Source: JADLHS01 sp039806955
GTDB taxonomy: Bacteria; Verrucomicrobiota; Verrucomicrobiia; Limisphaerales; JADLHS01
Direction of reading: 5' to 3'
Length of the DNA: 64,000 nucleotides
NCBI GenBank assembly: GCA_039806955.1
Contig: JBDHQI010000010.1
Coordinates: forward strand, 1 to 64,000
The translations under genes and the position numbers were made by a program. Shown piece by piece: positions 42,675-52,371 of this stretch; positions within the stretch are counted from its first letter, which is position 1, and every line of letters starts with the position of its first letter. Below the pieces are notes generated by a model, which made no database searches, was not told the DNA's origin, and worked only from the letters and a program-made list of their open reading frames with translations.

Positions 42675-42966
42675 GTGATTGCGGCGAAGACGGCAAGGTA
42701 TGTTTCTGATTTGTGCGAAGCTCCTGACCGGCTTGCTTCCGTTGGCAATCCGCCACTCAGCGGCAGGTCTTTGCCAGAACTTCAAGCTTTGGATTTGTTT
42801 CTGTGGTCGCGCCCGTCATGCCGATGACAATTGAGGGACTTGATCCGCTGCGACTCTTGTCTTGCTGCTAAAGGATGGGGTGGTCGTCGGGGGCGCGGAT
42901 GGGGGGCGATCCATTCGGGATTAGCGATTTGCTTTTGGGTGGGTTTGGGGTAAATGAACAGGCGTC
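42675..42966. other. Gene-free interval before tRNA-Leu
   Basis: About 290 bp with no recognised gene. A promoter for the tRNA is expected here but no clear -35/-10 pair stands out. Confidence 0.4.
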
Positions 42967-43051
42967 GCGCACGTGGCGGAATTGGCAGACGCGCCAGACT
43001 TAGGATCTGGTACCGCAAGGTGTGAAGGTTCAAGTCCTTTCGTGCGCACCA
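42967..43051 (+). tRNA. tRNA-Leu (anticodon UAG)
   Basis: An 85-nt class II tRNA. Acceptor stem GCGCACG pairs with CGTGCGC, followed by discriminator A and an encoded CCA. The anticodon stem CCAGA/TCTGG encloses the loop CTTAGGA with anticodon TAG. A long variable arm (ACC-GCAA-GGT) confirms Leu, and the T-loop is TTCAAGT. The sulfatase gene on the other strand ends directly at its 3' end. Confidence 0.97.
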
Positions 43052-44545
<1,494 letters not shown>

Positions 44546-44848
44546 GTTGGTTAGAGTCGCGACCAACTCCGACGCGAGCAATGAAAATTTACCGGTCCCA
44601 TTTGATGCCGACTCTCTTGGAGCTCTAACGGTTGGAATGTATCTTCCGTTACGGCTACCGTGTGGTCGGGATGTGGCGCAGCCATCCAGTTTAGTGTTGC
44701 GCCGCGCAATCCGCGAAAACCCATCGCGAGAGAAACACTCTGAAAATGAAAGCGTCGCCGAAGCAAATTCGCACGGCGGATAAAAAGCCCCGATGGCGCC
44801 ATCTGTTTCCCCCATCGCGAGAATTTGCACCCGAACCTGCGGCTCATC
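44546..44848. other. Divergent gene-free interval
   Basis: About 300 bp upstream of the sulfatase. A sequence of long open frames runs through here on both strands, but none shows family signatures. Confidence 0.35.
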
Positions 44849-45108
44849 ATGGGAGGACTGCTCAATCTCGTTCTGGTGATCTGGGTGCGCCTCATGTTGG
44901 GCGCTGTTACGGCCCCAATTATGTCTTGGCCAATGCCCTGCGGCCGCTGGCGGGCGTTACGCTTCCGTGCGTCACTTTGCTGATTCTGTTGCCGGTTTTC
45001 TTTTTTGGTCTGGATGTTCCACGCTTGTGGGTGATTGGATTTTCCTTTGTGTCGGCTTATACACTCTTGGTTGGCGTGGGAATGGTTCTGGAAGTCTTGA
45101 ACCATTGA
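44849..45108 (+). pseudogene. Small three-TM membrane protein, frame-disrupted
   Basis: ATG 44849 begins GGLLNLVLVIWVRLMLGAVTAP and then leaves the sensible frame; the other frame carries on NYVLANALRPLAGVTL, a hydrophobic helix, FFFGLDVPRLW, and a third helix up to VLEVLNH and a stop at 45108. One additional C in the CCCC near 44900-44915 would join both into an 86-residue protein with three membrane helices. No family recognised. The pattern matches the other one-base homopolymer breaks in this window. Confidence 0.45.
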
Positions 45109-45218
45109 GCGAGTCAATTCGATTTCTATCGGGCGAAACACCCGCCAGCACACGCGATACGCGTATGCTCCTGGTCGCAGTTGCGCGGCCGCCGGTCGCG
45201 ACGGCGGCGGTGGTAAGG

Positions 45219-46001
45219 CTAGAGATTGAACTCCGGGCCGAGATAGATTTCGCGCGCCTTGGGATCGTGCGCCAGAAATTCCGCTGAACCTTCAATGAGC
45301 ACCTGGCCTTTTACAATGATGTAACCGCGATCAATCAGCTTGAGCATTTCGCGCGCGCTATGGTCGGTGATCAACAGGCCGAGTCCGCGATCGCGCAGGC
45401 GGCGCACGATTTTCTGCACTTCATAAACCGCCAACGGATCAATGCCTGCGAACGGTTCATCCAACAGCAGCAACTTTGGACTGGTGACCAGGGCGCGGGT
45501 GATTTCGAGCCGGCGCTTTTCGCCGCCACTGAGCGTGTAGGCCTTGCTTTTGGCGAGCGGGGCGAGTTCCAGTTCTTCGAGCAGATATTGCAAGCGCACC
45601 GCGCGTTCGCGCCGATTCATCTTGCAGGTTTCGAGAATCGCTTGGATGTTTTGCGCCACGGTGAGTTTGCGGAACACGGACGGTTCCTGCGTCAGGTAGC
45701 CGATGCCCAGGCGCGCGCGCTGGTGCATCGCCAGCCTGGTCATGTCGCGCCCCAGGAAGTTCACCCGGCCTTCATCCGGACGCACCACCCCCACGACCAT
45801 GTTGAACGTCGTGGTTTTGCCCGCGCCATTCGGCCCAAGCAGCCCGACGATTTCACCCGCGCCCACCTGGATGGAGACCCCGTTCACAACGCGGCGATGT
45901 TTGTATTCCTTCACCAGCGCGCTCGTTTGCAACAACAGCGCATCGGAAGCCGCAACGGAACCCGCGGATCCCGTTGGTGACAGAGTTGGTGCCTGGTCCA
46001 T
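45219..46001 (-). CDS. lptB: LPS export ABC transporter ATP-binding protein LptB
   Basis: A 260-residue cytoplasmic ATPase that drives extraction of lipopolysaccharide by LptFG. After an extra Ser/Ala-rich N-terminus of about 25 residues it has KEYKHRRVVNGVSIQVGAGEIVGLLGPNGAGKTTTFNMVVG-type features: Walker A GPNGAGKTT, the LptB-specific YLTQEPSVFRKLTV Q-loop, signature LSGGEKRRLEI, Walker B LLLLDEPFAGIDP and switch His in ITDHSAREML. It directly follows the OstA-like gene (1 bp), completing kdsA-lptC/A-lptB. Confidence 0.95.
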   Translation of the reverse strand: MDQAPTLSPTGSAGSVAASDALLLQTSALVKEYKHRRVVNGVSIQVGAGEIVGLLGPNGAGKTTTFNMVVGVVRPDEGRVNFLGRDMTRLAMHQRARLGIGYLTQEPSVFRKLTVAQNIQAILETCKMNRRERAVRLQYLLEELELAPLAKSKAYTLSGGEKRRLEITRALVTSPKLLLLDEPFAGIDPLAVYEVQKIVRRLRDRGLGLLITDHSAREMLKLIDRGYIIVKGQVLIEGSAEFLAHDPKAREIYLGPEFNL

Positions 46002-46002
46002 G

Positions 46003-47937
46003 TCAGGGAAATTTCTCTGATCCCTTGAGATTCTTCAAGAGCGCAGGCGCGGCGGTGAAGCGCGCGTTCGAGCCGCGCACGGTCTGGTTCGCGTTGTCCC
46101 AGATCAATTCATCCTCGGACTGATAAACGCCCTCCGGTCGCTCAATGCGCGGATGGCCGATCAGACGCAGGATTTGATCCGCCGCCGTGTAAACCACCTG
46201 CGCGCCCTGCGCCCGGCTGGCGGTTTGTTGGAAATCCACTCCGCCCGTGGCGGAAAGTTGCAGCAACTCGCCCGTGGCGGGGTCCGCCTGCGCCGTCAAC
46301 GCGGCGCAATCCATCCGCGCATATTCCGCCGGGCCGTTGGTTACGCCGATGGTGCCGCGTTCACAAATCACATTCTGCCGCGCCTGCAAAAACTCGGTGT
46401 GCCGTTGATCCGCGGCGAGCCGGATTTCCAACTCCTGCGCCCGCATTCGGGCTTCGCTGCCATCGGCGGGGATTTCCTGCGCCACCACGTCGCCCGTGAA
46501 CAAACCGCGCCCATCCCGTAATTGAAACAATTGCGCCCGGATCATGGCTTTTGGTGTCCGCGTCGAGATCGCCGCCGGCCGACTCGCAGTTTCCGTGGGC
46601 AGAAGATTTAGAAAACTACCCCGAGTGTTGGCCAACGGAAACTGCACGGCAACCGAATCCAACGCCTGGATTTCGCCCGTCTGCGGGCGCACAAGCACGC
46701 GCCCCGCCGTGCCGCGAATTTCGCCCTCCTGCAAACGCGGATTACCGGTGAACAAAATTTCGTTCTTCACCCGGGTATACTCGGCGCGATCCGACTGGAT
46801 GCCGCCCGTGGCGGAGCCGACGAAAACGTCCCCGGTGGCGATGGCCCATCCGTTCGACGCCGATTGGGTGGCTTGCCGTCCTTCCAAACGCGCGCAATGC
46901 AAAAAGTTTGATTCATCCACCACGCGCACGTTGCCTTCCGCGAGCACCGCAACACCGTGTTTGCTGAAGCGGTCGGCAAAGAGCGAAACCGTATTGGTGG
47001 CCGTCCCCTGACCAACGGTGTTGGTGGTCGTCAACAGATTGGCTGCGGCGCCCAGTTCCGCGCGCGGCAACGTCAAGCGCACTTCCCCGCTGGCTTCAAT
47101 ATCTTCGCCCCAATGCCAAAGCGTGAATTGCTCCGCCTGCCCGGAACGGCCGGCAAAGGCCCAGTCCGCCTGTCCGATCAAATCCACGCGTTGCTCGGTC
47201 GGGCGCAGAATTCCGCGTTGTGCGCGCGCGTAGCCGGGGCGGGCAACGCCGAGGATTTCCAGCGGGCCCTCGGCTTCGATGATTTCCACGCCGCCGGGAT
47301 TAAGCGCATTGCGGCCCGTGATGGTTGGTCGCGTTTGATTGGTGTTGCCGATGATGGTCAAAGTGGTGCAGGTCAAAGTTTGGTTCGTGTCCGTTACGCG
47401 CACGGCATCGTAAAAAACGCTCCGATGCAGCTCGGCGTCGAATTGAAACCAGCGCGACGTGATGACGAGCGGCGGCGCGTTATTGGTGTATTGCACCACG
47501 GCGTGGACGGCGTTCGAGATGATGAGCGTCTTCTGGTTCTGCCACCACTTGAAGCCCGTGCCCGTAATGCTGAAATCCCCCGTGCCGGTACGCATGGCCA
47601 GCGGCGCGGCGGAAGCGATGGTGCGCGCCTGCGAATCGCGATCGTCAAACCAACACTCCGGCGTCTCGAGGGTCAGCTCCACTTCTCCCGAGGGCCGGAA
47701 CGAAGTGAAGTGAGGTTGGGTGATATGATATTGGCGGACCTGATTGGTGGGCTGCACGGCTTCGCTGCCGGTCAATTGCATCTGCAACTGCCGAAAGTTT
47801 GGCGCCGGATAGTATTGCGTGACCTGGTAATCCTTGATGATGCCGACCTGTCCGCGCACGGGGGCCAGACTGACGCAGAGCCAGATCAGGCTCAACCCCA
47901 GCCCGTGACTGCGCGGCGCAAGACGCATCGGCATCAT
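46003..47937 (-). CDS. Large LptC/LptA (OstA-like) periplasmic LPS transport protein
   Basis: A 644-residue exported protein with a signal sequence (residues 10-30) and many repeated beta-strand units of the OstA/LptA type (for example LAEGNVRVVDE, AIATGDVFVGS, ILFTGNPRLQEGEI and LSATGGVDFQQ), with an LptC-like section near residues 35-170. Such proteins form the slide that carries LPS across the periplasm. Normal LptC and LptA are each under 210 residues, so this one seems to join the two roles in one chain, as seen in some Verrucomicrobiota and relatives. It lies between kdsA (stop 1 bp upstream) and lptB, which strongly supports the assignment. Confidence 0.75.
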   Translation of the reverse strand: MMPMRLAPRSHGLGLSLIWLCVSLAPVRGQVGIIKDYQVTQYYPAPNFRQLQMQLTGSEAVQPTNQVRQYHITQPHFTSFRPSGEVELTLETPECWFDDRDSQARTIASAAPLAMRTGTGDFSITGTGFKWWQNQKTLIISNAVHAVVQYTNNAPPLVITSRWFQFDAELHRSVFYDAVRVTDTNQTLTCTTLTIIGNTNQTRPTITGRNALNPGGVEIIEAEGPLEILGVARPGYARAQRGILRPTEQRVDLIGQADWAFAGRSGQAEQFTLWHWGEDIEASGEVRLTLPRAELGAAANLLTTTNTVGQGTATNTVSLFADRFSKHGVAVLAEGNVRVVDESNFLHCARLEGRQATQSASNGWAIATGDVFVGSATGGIQSDRAEYTRVKNEILFTGNPRLQEGEIRGTAGRVLVRPQTGEIQALDSVAVQFPLANTRGSFLNLLPTETASRPAAISTRTPKAMIRAQLFQLRDGRGLFTGDVVAQEIPADGSEARMRAQELEIRLAADQRHTEFLQARQNVICERGTIGVTNGPAEYARMDCAALTAQADPATGELLQLSATGGVDFQQTASRAQGAQVVYTAADQILRLIGHPRIERPEGVYQSEDELIWDNANQTVRGSNARFTAAPALLKNLKGSEKFP

Positions 47938-47938
47938 C

Positions 47939-48778
47939 TCATGAATTTGGGTTCACGGCGGCAAAAACCTTGCGCAAGCTTTGCAACACTTTAGGCAGGT
48001 CCGCCAGGGCGATCATGTTCGCGCCGTCGCTCAGCGCCTGGGCTGGGTGGGGATGCGTTTCAATGAACACGCCGTTGGCGCCTGCCGCCACCGCCGCGCG
48101 CGCCAGCACCGGAGCAAATTCCCGCTGGCCGGAGGATTGGTCGCCACCCGCCCCCGGCAATTGCACCGAGTGGGTCGCGTCAAAAATCACCGGACAACCG
48201 GTCTGTTTCAGAATGGGGATCGCGCGCATATCCGCCACCAGATTGTTGTAACCGAACGTCGTACCGCGTTCGGTCAATAAAATCCGTTTGCCACCGGCGC
48301 GACGCGCCTTGGCCACCACGCGCCCCATTTCTTGCGGCGAAAGAAACTGCCCCTTCTTGATATTCACAATTTTTCCCGTGGCCACGGCGGCTTCGATCAA
48401 ATCCGTTTGACGACAGAGGAAGGCGGGTATTTGCAAAATATCCACCACTTCGCCTGCGGCGGCGGCTTGCGCTTCCGTGTGGATGTCGGTGAGCACGGGC
48501 ACACCGATTTTCGCGCGCACCCGGGCCAGCACGTTCAGCCCGGCGACCAGACCCGGCCCGCGAAACGACTGATCCGAAGTGCGATTCGCCTTATCGAAGC
48601 TCGCTTTGAAAACGTAAGGGATGTGGAGGCGGGCGCAGGTTTTTTTCAACGTCGTCGCCACGTCTAGGCAGAGTTTTTCCGACTCGATCACGCAAGGTCC
48701 GGCGATCAAGGCAAGCCGCCGCCGGTCGGTCAACGCTTTCCAAAGTGAGGCATCATTAAGCACGCCGCGTTGTAACAT
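47939..48778 (-). CDS. kdsA: 3-deoxy-8-phosphooctulonate (KDO-8-P) synthase
   Basis: A 279-residue cytoplasmic enzyme making KDO 8-phosphate from PEP and arabinose 5-phosphate for LPS inner core. It shows LIAGPCVIES, FKASFDKANRTSDQSFRGPG, VLTDIHTEAQA, DILQIPAFLCRQTDL, KKGQFLSP and VFIETHPHPAQALSDGANM. The Asn-for-Cys choice that separates metal-free from metal-dependent types cannot be fixed with certainty by eye. ATG 48778 gives the family length; the frame open up to 48850 adds 24 residues. First gene of the kdsA-lptC/A-lptB operon. Confidence 0.94.
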   Translation of the reverse strand: MLQRGVLNDASLWKALTDRRRLALIAGPCVIESEKLCLDVATTLKKTCARLHIPYVFKASFDKANRTSDQSFRGPGLVAGLNVLARVRAKIGVPVLTDIHTEAQAAAAGEVVDILQIPAFLCRQTDLIEAAVATGKIVNIKKGQFLSPQEMGRVVAKARRAGGKRILLTERGTTFGYNNLVADMRAIPILKQTGCPVIFDATHSVQLPGAGGDQSSGQREFAPVLARAAVAAGANGVFIETHPHPAQALSDGANMIALADLPKVLQSLRKVFAAVNPNS

Positions 48779-48893
48779 TTGCGGGCGGGAAAGTAAATTG
48801 CGGGTGCGGGACGGAAAAATCTTGGCGTGCGGCGGGAAGCGCAGCGTCACGCCGCCTTGCCTTCTCAGTTAATTTTGTCGGGTATCATCAAAC

Positions 48894-49133
48894 TCACAAA
48901 CTCTTCCGTGCTTCCTGCCACTGTTCCCAACATCGCTCCGGGTCAATATCCCTGTAACCACGCTCCGCATCAATCTTCTCCGCAACGTCAATCGGAACCG
49001 CAACTGACGGACAGCTATCTCCAACCTCAATGACTTCCGCCTCAGTCAATGGACTACCCTTGGCTTGCTCGCGGCTTAACAGCGTCGCGGCCAAGCTTGG
49101 CATGGGATAAATCACTAACTTGGAATCACTCAT
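48894..49133 (-). CDS. Small conserved-looking hypothetical protein
   Basis: A 79-residue soluble protein (SDSKLVIYPMPSLAATLLSRE, SPLTEAEVIEV, PIDVAEKIDAERGYRDIDPE, WEQWQEARKSL). The composition, normal ATG at 49133 and acidic helical character suggest a real gene rather than a shadow. I do not recognise a function. It is the last minus-strand gene before a repeat-rich gap. Confidence 0.6.
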   Translation of the reverse strand: MSDSKLVIYPMPSLAATLLSREQAKGSPLTEAEVIEVGDSCPSVAVPIDVAEKIDAERGYRDIDPERCWEQWQEARKSL

Positions 49134-49269
49134 GTGTAACGACGCCTACCAGTTTGATTGCGCAACAAAATTGGGGTTAATCGCTGTCATTGCCGCCGAC
49201 ACTAACGCGGGCCTTTGCGCCTGTCCAGCGGGGAGTTTTGCCCAAAGCTGACGCACATTCCTTTTCTCT

Positions 49270-49412
49270 CATTAACACCGGGCTTCAGTCTGGTGTATCG
49301 GTGTAGAGCGACAAAGCTGTTTCAACAGCTTTGTTTTTTCCGGGCGAAAAGCCGCTGAAGCGGCTCATGGTTTCGGCTCCGCCAAACACCCGGCTGAAGC
49401 CGGGTGTTAATG
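49270..49412. repeat. Composite palindromic element with internal terminator
   Basis: Inverted ends (cattaacaccgggcttcagt at 49270-49289, ctgaagccgggtgttaatg at 49394-49412) enclose two hairpins: acaaagctgtt/aacagctttgt (49311-49334) followed by six T, a good plus-strand terminator, and gccgct/agcggc (49351-49364). The layout fits a non-autonomous dispersed element (MITE/REP-like) rather than a gene end. Confidence 0.7.
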
Positions 49413-49544
49413 AAATCAAAGTCAAGCGATGCCATCGCCGGGAAGCGGTATGCGTTGGCCTTGAGAGTTTACCCCGGTTGGTTGGAGTTCAAGCTTTAGC
49501 TTGTTTTGGTCGGCCTGCTGAAGCGTGAATTCCAACCAATGAAT

Positions 49545-49568
49545 TGGGCCGGATTTGCATCCGGCCCA
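49545..49568. repeat. 24-bp palindrome, REP-like
   Basis: tgggccggat and atccggccca are perfect inverted copies separated by 4 bp, inside AT-richer flanks with ttggttgg motifs. Confidence 0.6.
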
Positions 49569-49768
49569 TTCAGGGTTGGTTGGTTCGCGCCAGGCGCAGG
49601 GGAAATTGTGTTCACAACATAAACCCAATCGCCTCCCCGCGTAGTCCCCATTGCGGGGGACAACGAAGGAAATCCGAAGGTCGAAGCCGGAAAATTCTTC
49701 CGCAGATTTCGCCGATGGACGCAGAAATTCAAATCTGTGAAATCTGCGCCCTCTGCGGATTGCAGTTC

Positions 49769-49789
49769 GCGGCGGTCATAGACCGCCGC
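49769..49789. repeat. 21-bp palindrome, REP-like
   Basis: gcggcggtc and gaccgccgc pair perfectly around 3 bp, 9 bp beyond the apgM stop codon. On the minus strand it may also act as an mRNA-end hairpin for apgM, though no T-run follows. Confidence 0.6.
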
Positions 49790-49797
49790 TACAGCAT

Positions 49798-51021
49798 TTA
49801 CGCGCCGAACTTGTCGAACATCTTCGCGTTCGCTTGCATCAGGCGGATGAGGAATTTTGCCGGGAAGATGCCGAGCGAACCGGAGTTCGCGCCGGTTTCC
49901 GTGAAGCGATCCAACTTGTCCCAACCGCTCACCGCCGAGTTGAGCAGCAACGGTTGCGGATGCCAGGAGTGCCCCTTCAACGCGCACGGCGTCGAGTGAT
50001 CGCCGGTGATGGCGATGACGTCCGGGCGTTTCTTGAGCAGGATCGGCAACGCCGCATCGAAGTCTTCGATGGCCTTTTTCTTCGCGGCGAAATTGCCGTC
50101 TTCACCGGCCTTGTCGGTGTATTTGTAGTGGATGAAAAAGAAATCGTAGTTGTGGTATTCCGCGAGATAACGCTCAAATTGCTCGGCGATGGTCTGCGGC
50201 CCTTCAATCTTCTTCATGCCGACGAGTTGCGCGAGGCCCTTGTACATCGGATAAACCGCGAGGCACGCGGGCTTGAGTTTGTAACGATCCGCAAACAGCG
50301 GGATGTGCGGCTGATGCGCAATGCCGCGCATGAGGAAACCATTCGCCGGCTTCTCGTTCTTCAAGATGGGCAACGCGAGCTTGTAAAAATCCGCGATCAA
50401 TTTCGCCATCTTCTTTTGCTTCGCGCTTTTGGGATCGCGCGGCTTCACCGTGGGGACGGAGTAACCTTCGCGGTTCGGGTCCGCGTCCGTGAGCGGGCCT
50501 TCGAGGCCCTTGCCCCGGAACACGACCACGAAGCGGTGTTCCTTGCCGGCTTTGATGATGACTTCCGTGTCGCCGATTTTTTTGATCTTCGCCTTCAGCA
50601 AAGCCACGAGCCGTTCGCACGTCTCGGTCGGAATGCGACCGGCGCGACGATCAGTGACAATGCCTTTCGCGTCGAGCGTCGCAAAGTTGGCGCGCGCACA
50701 AACATCGCCCGGTTTCAATTCTACGCCCAACCCGAGCGCTTCAATCACACCGCGCCCAACTTGAAACTCCAGCGGATCGTAGCCGAACAGACCGAGATGG
50801 CCGGGTCCGCTGCCGGGCGTAATGCCGGGCGCCGCGGGAATCATGCGGCCTTGCGCGGAATTTTTGGAGAGCGCATCGAGATTGGGCGTGTAGGCCGCTT
50901 CCAACGGCGTGAGGTAACTTTGTTCTTTGACGGCCAGATCGCCTAAACCGTCCAGGACGAGGAGCACCAGTTTGCCGCTCGGTTTGAGGGTTAATTCAGA
51001 GTAAAGGTCGTCAAGATGCAT
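49798..51021 (-). CDS. apgM: 2,3-bisphosphoglycerate-independent phosphoglycerate mutase (ApgM type)
   Basis: A 407-residue glycolytic enzyme of the archaeal-type, cofactor-independent class in the alkaline phosphatase superfamily. It has KLVLLVLDGLGD (metal-binding Asp), TPNLDALSKNSAQG, GPGHLGLFGYDP, GRGVIEALG, NFATLD, the HYKYTDKAGEDGN segment and TGDHSTPCALKGHSWHP with metal-binding His and Asp. It interconverts 3- and 2-phosphoglycerate. Monocistronic, divergent from sufT. Confidence 0.94.
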   Translation of the reverse strand: MHLDDLYSELTLKPSGKLVLLVLDGLGDLAVKEQSYLTPLEAAYTPNLDALSKNSAQGRMIPAAPGITPGSGPGHLGLFGYDPLEFQVGRGVIEALGLGVELKPGDVCARANFATLDAKGIVTDRRAGRIPTETCERLVALLKAKIKKIGDTEVIIKAGKEHRFVVVFRGKGLEGPLTDADPNREGYSVPTVKPRDPKSAKQKKMAKLIADFYKLALPILKNEKPANGFLMRGIAHQPHIPLFADRYKLKPACLAVYPMYKGLAQLVGMKKIEGPQTIAEQFERYLAEYHNYDFFFIHYKYTDKAGEDGNFAAKKKAIEDFDAALPILLKKRPDVIAITGDHSTPCALKGHSWHPQPLLLNSAVSGWDKLDRFTETGANSGSLGIFPAKFLIRLMQANAKMFDKFGA

Positions 51022-51186
51022 AATCAGTTTTGGTTGAAATTCATTCCAGCGGGCGTTGGCCCGACTCAGTGAGTCATGATGCGGCTATTGTCGCCAACCG
51101 GTCAACGCGATTTGCGACCGGTTTCGACTGGCCTACGCGGAGGCGTTCTGTCACGCTATGACCGTTCTGGTAGAACTTTTGATTTT

Positions 51187-51735
51187 ATGAGCGAGAAAAC
51201 CGTTACCCTCTCCCGCGATGTAGATGCCGCCCTGGTACCCGTGGGCACTAAAGTCGTTCTGATGAAAGGTGAACAAGCCCATATCACGCAATCGCTGGGC
51301 GGCACTTACACCGTGGTGGTGAACGGGAACATGTTCCGCATTGAAGGCAGAGACGCTGACGCGCTCGGGATCGAAGCACAAACGCAGACCAAGACGGCGC
51401 CCGCCGGACCAGTTACGCTGGAAGCGCTCGAAAAGCAGGTCTGGGAATCGCTCAAGTCCTGCTACGATCCGGAGATTCCCGTCAACATTGTGGACTTGGG
51501 ATTGATTTACGACTGCCACCTGACGCCCACCGGCAACGCCACGTACAAAGCGGAAGTGAAAATGACATTGACCGCGCCGGGCTGCGGCATGGGATCGGTG
51601 CTCGCGCAGGACGTACAAAATAAATTGATCTCGCTCGAACCGATTGACGAGGCCGACGTGGAACTGGTTTGGGAGCCGCCTTGGAATCAGGGTATGATGA
51701 CCGAAGCGGCCAAATTGCAATTGGGATTGATGTGA
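51187..51735 (+). CDS. sufT: Fe-S assembly protein SufT (PaaD/DUF59-like)
   Basis: A 182-residue protein. The N-terminal part (LSRDVDAALVPVGTKVVLMKGE, ITQSLGGTYTVVVNG) is the SufT-specific extension; the C-terminal DUF59/MIP18 domain has VWESLKSCYDPEIPVNIVDLGLIYD, a conserved Cys in APGCGMG and VELVWEPPWNQGMM. It assists maturation of Fe-S proteins together with SUF. In many genomes sufT is inside the suf operon; here it is 36 kb away from sufBC. Start ATG 51187, which matches the family N-terminus. Confidence 0.9.
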   Translation: MSEKTVTLSRDVDAALVPVGTKVVLMKGEQAHITQSLGGTYTVVVNGNMFRIEGRDADALGIEAQTQTKTAPAGPVTLEALEKQVWESLKSCYDPEIPVNIVDLGLIYDCHLTPTGNATYKAEVKMTLTAPGCGMGSVLAQDVQNKLISLEPIDEADVELVWEPPWNQGMMTEAAKLQLGLM

Positions 51736-52371
51736 TGCGATTTCAACCACTCCTGATGTCGATGGCGAACCGATGACCGATCCATCCAGCGTGTTGAGGG
51801 CGGCAAACAATGTCGTCATGGGTCATGGTCCCCGTGCGGCCCGGCTTGATGGGCAGCCCGGGTTAGGGGCATCCCGCTTAAGGCCTTCAATACCCAGTTG
51901 AATGAATCACTTCCGCCAGCGGGCTGAGAGTTGACGGGGCACGCCCGGTTCCCGGGCGGTTTCAATGTCTTGCCCGCCCCGGGCTGACAGCAGAACCATC
52001 TTCGCTCTCAGGGCAAACCGCACGGAAACCGAAGTGCCCTTGGCCGGCTTGGAAAGCAGACTTTTCTGGTCGGGCGCAAGGCGGACAACCGGGCTGTGGT
52101 ATGGCTTTGGTGAAACCGACCTTGCTCACCCTCTACTTGGATGTCAACAGCTTGGCATAAAATTTATGGCTTAAAGCATTTCAATTACTTCCGGAGCCAC
52201 CACCGTTGAAGACCGTTGAAGTTGCGAGGCAGGAAGGTTTCAAGTGCGAGGTATCAGGTATCCGACCCACGCGTTTCACATTGTAACGCGGCATCCTTTT
52301 AACGGTTCAACCTCCCGCGCAATTCCCCGCGTGACTTCGCCCGGATTTCGCCCCAAATTCGGACTGCTTTT
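51736..52371. other. Gene-free interval before argH
   Basis: About 640 bp. A 69-codon plus-strand frame (51965-52174) has no known features, biased composition and no ribosome site, so it is not called. Several GC-rich partial palindromes (gggcggtttcaatgtcttgcccgccc region near 51955) suggest repeat debris. No RNA gene recognised. Confidence 0.4.

Larger units (their letters stand above)
49134..49797. other. Repeat-rich gene-free interval
   Basis: About 660 bp holding three palindromic elements described separately (49270-49412, 49545-49568, 49769-49789) and no credible gene. Open frames across it have low complexity and no family signature. Confidence 0.55.

Noticed and set aside
42967..43051. 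tRNA-Leu as an integration site for an island
   Set aside because: No integrase and no repeated tRNA 3' end were seen on either side.
46957..47994. Plus-strand open frame of 345 codons
   Set aside because: Antisense shadow of the OstA-like gene, no motifs.
49834..50946. Plus-strand open frame of 370 codons
   Set aside because: Antisense shadow of apgM; Arg/Glu/Val-biased composition typical of GC-rich shadows.
51965..52174. 69-codon plus-strand frame before argH
   Set aside because: No ribosome site, odd composition and no motif; the area looks like repeat debris.
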